DNA of 64,000 nucleotides from Calothrix anomala FACHB-343 (GTDB lineage Bacteria; Cyanobacteriota; Cyanobacteriia; Cyanobacteriales; Nostocaceae): NCBI RefSeq assembly GCF_014696435.1, contig NZ_JACJQG010000004.1, positions 62,001 to 126,000 of the forward strand, read 5' to 3'. Shown piece by piece: positions 63,653 to 64,000 of this stretch (position 1 is its first letter; each line of letters starts with the position of its first letter). The notes under the pieces were generated by a model. It saw only the letters and a program-made list of their open reading frames with translations, ran no database searches and was not told where the DNA came from. The position numbers and the translations under genes were made by a program.

Positions 63653-64000
63653 GGAAGCTCTCTACCATTGAAACTTCTCTCATTTAGCTACTTTTGCTCA
63701 GAAAATAGCTGTAATCAAGATGATTTTTTACCTGTAAGTAATTCAGGTTAAATGGAAATTATCTCAACATTATTGCTTGTTAAAGCTATCTTGCATGTCC
63801 AGCTATAAATCTACTACATCATCATAGGTTAGGGATAATAATTTATCTAAACACTTGGTTGTTCAAGTCTCCATATTCATCAACTTAGCTGGCTAAATTT
63901 TCAGTAATTACTACTTCTTATATCCATGCATAATGATTTATGGAGACTCTATGACTCATTATGTATGTACATAATTATATGATACTCTTTCTTACGAATG
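63653..64000. other. Upstream region of hlyD, no gene seen
   Basis: About 350 AT-rich bases to the window end, with no protein-like frame on either strand. It probably holds the promoter of the hlyD-hetP pair. No clear repeat was recognised. Confidence 0.4.

Overview
The window comes from a filamentous, heterocyst-type cyanobacterium (order Nostocales, Nostoc-like). The evidence is a dense scatter of GCGATCGC (HIP1) octamers, many short tandem repeats with 7-base units, a HetP-family gene, small photosynthesis and NDH-1 genes (PsaJ-like, NdhP-like), a GUN4-domain protein and several families found mainly in cyanobacteria (DUF3082, DUF6679, DUF6737, DUF6887/DUF6888). All calls come from reading the sequence by eye; no database search was run.

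Region 1 (1-25.8 kb) is specialised metabolism. It opens with the 3' end of a type I PKS (AT remnant, C-methyltransferase, ACP). This hands over to a 4051-residue NRPS laid out as TubC-type docking domain, C-A-T, C-A-T-E, C-A-T-TE. The eye-read A-domain codes suggest Pro, Gln (epimerised to D) and Thr. Directly behind lies a microviridin-type graspetide locus: a 47-residue precursor with leader motif PFFARFLE and core TFKYPSDLEDQ, followed by two ATP-grasp ligases (MvdC/MdnB-like, then MvdD/MdnC-like). Two paralogous SbmA-like ABC transporters bracket it; both carry an extra C-terminal helix-turn-helix-like tail. Inside the bracket are a LamG-patatin lipase and a small glycine-rich membrane protein; just outside is a coiled-coil/GUN4 protein. 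No GNAT acetyltransferase was seen. This block is the most unusual part of the window.

Region 2 (26-28.4 kb) is housekeeping on the minus strand: rsmA, ispE and a DUF3082 gene. Region 3 (28.4-38 kb) is accessory: a Pepco-like protein, an M48-family protein that has lost two of its three zinc ligands, a Ser/Thr kinase cut off inside its sulfatase-modifying-factor domain, a tiny overlapping DUF6888/DUF6887 pair, a REP-associated transposase with its palindromes, a Uma2 nuclease, a tyrosine integrase, a GerM-like lipoprotein, and a ParA plus ribbon-helix-helix pair with operator-like repeats. This resembles an island or the remains of an integrated element.

Region 4 (38.5-59.7 kb) is mostly ordinary chromosomal genes: NdhP-like, an MBL-fold hydrolase, Nif3-like, YjbQ, pentapeptide repeat, two Rpn/DUF4351 nucleases, MurG, PsaJ-like, an SDR, a TxlA-like thioredoxin, a NIL/ferredoxin protein, DUF3616, CHAD, a solitary cytosine-5 DNA methyltransferase, and Ddl. 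Region 5 (60-64 kb) has a parvulin/SurA-like protein and a likely HlyD-HetP operon, which suggests a HetC-like exporter locus at or beyond the window edge.

Repeats run through the whole window: 7-mer tandem repeats, REP palindromes and MITE-like elements. Several have entered coding sequence, including three in-frame insertions in the NRPS and the last codons of parA.
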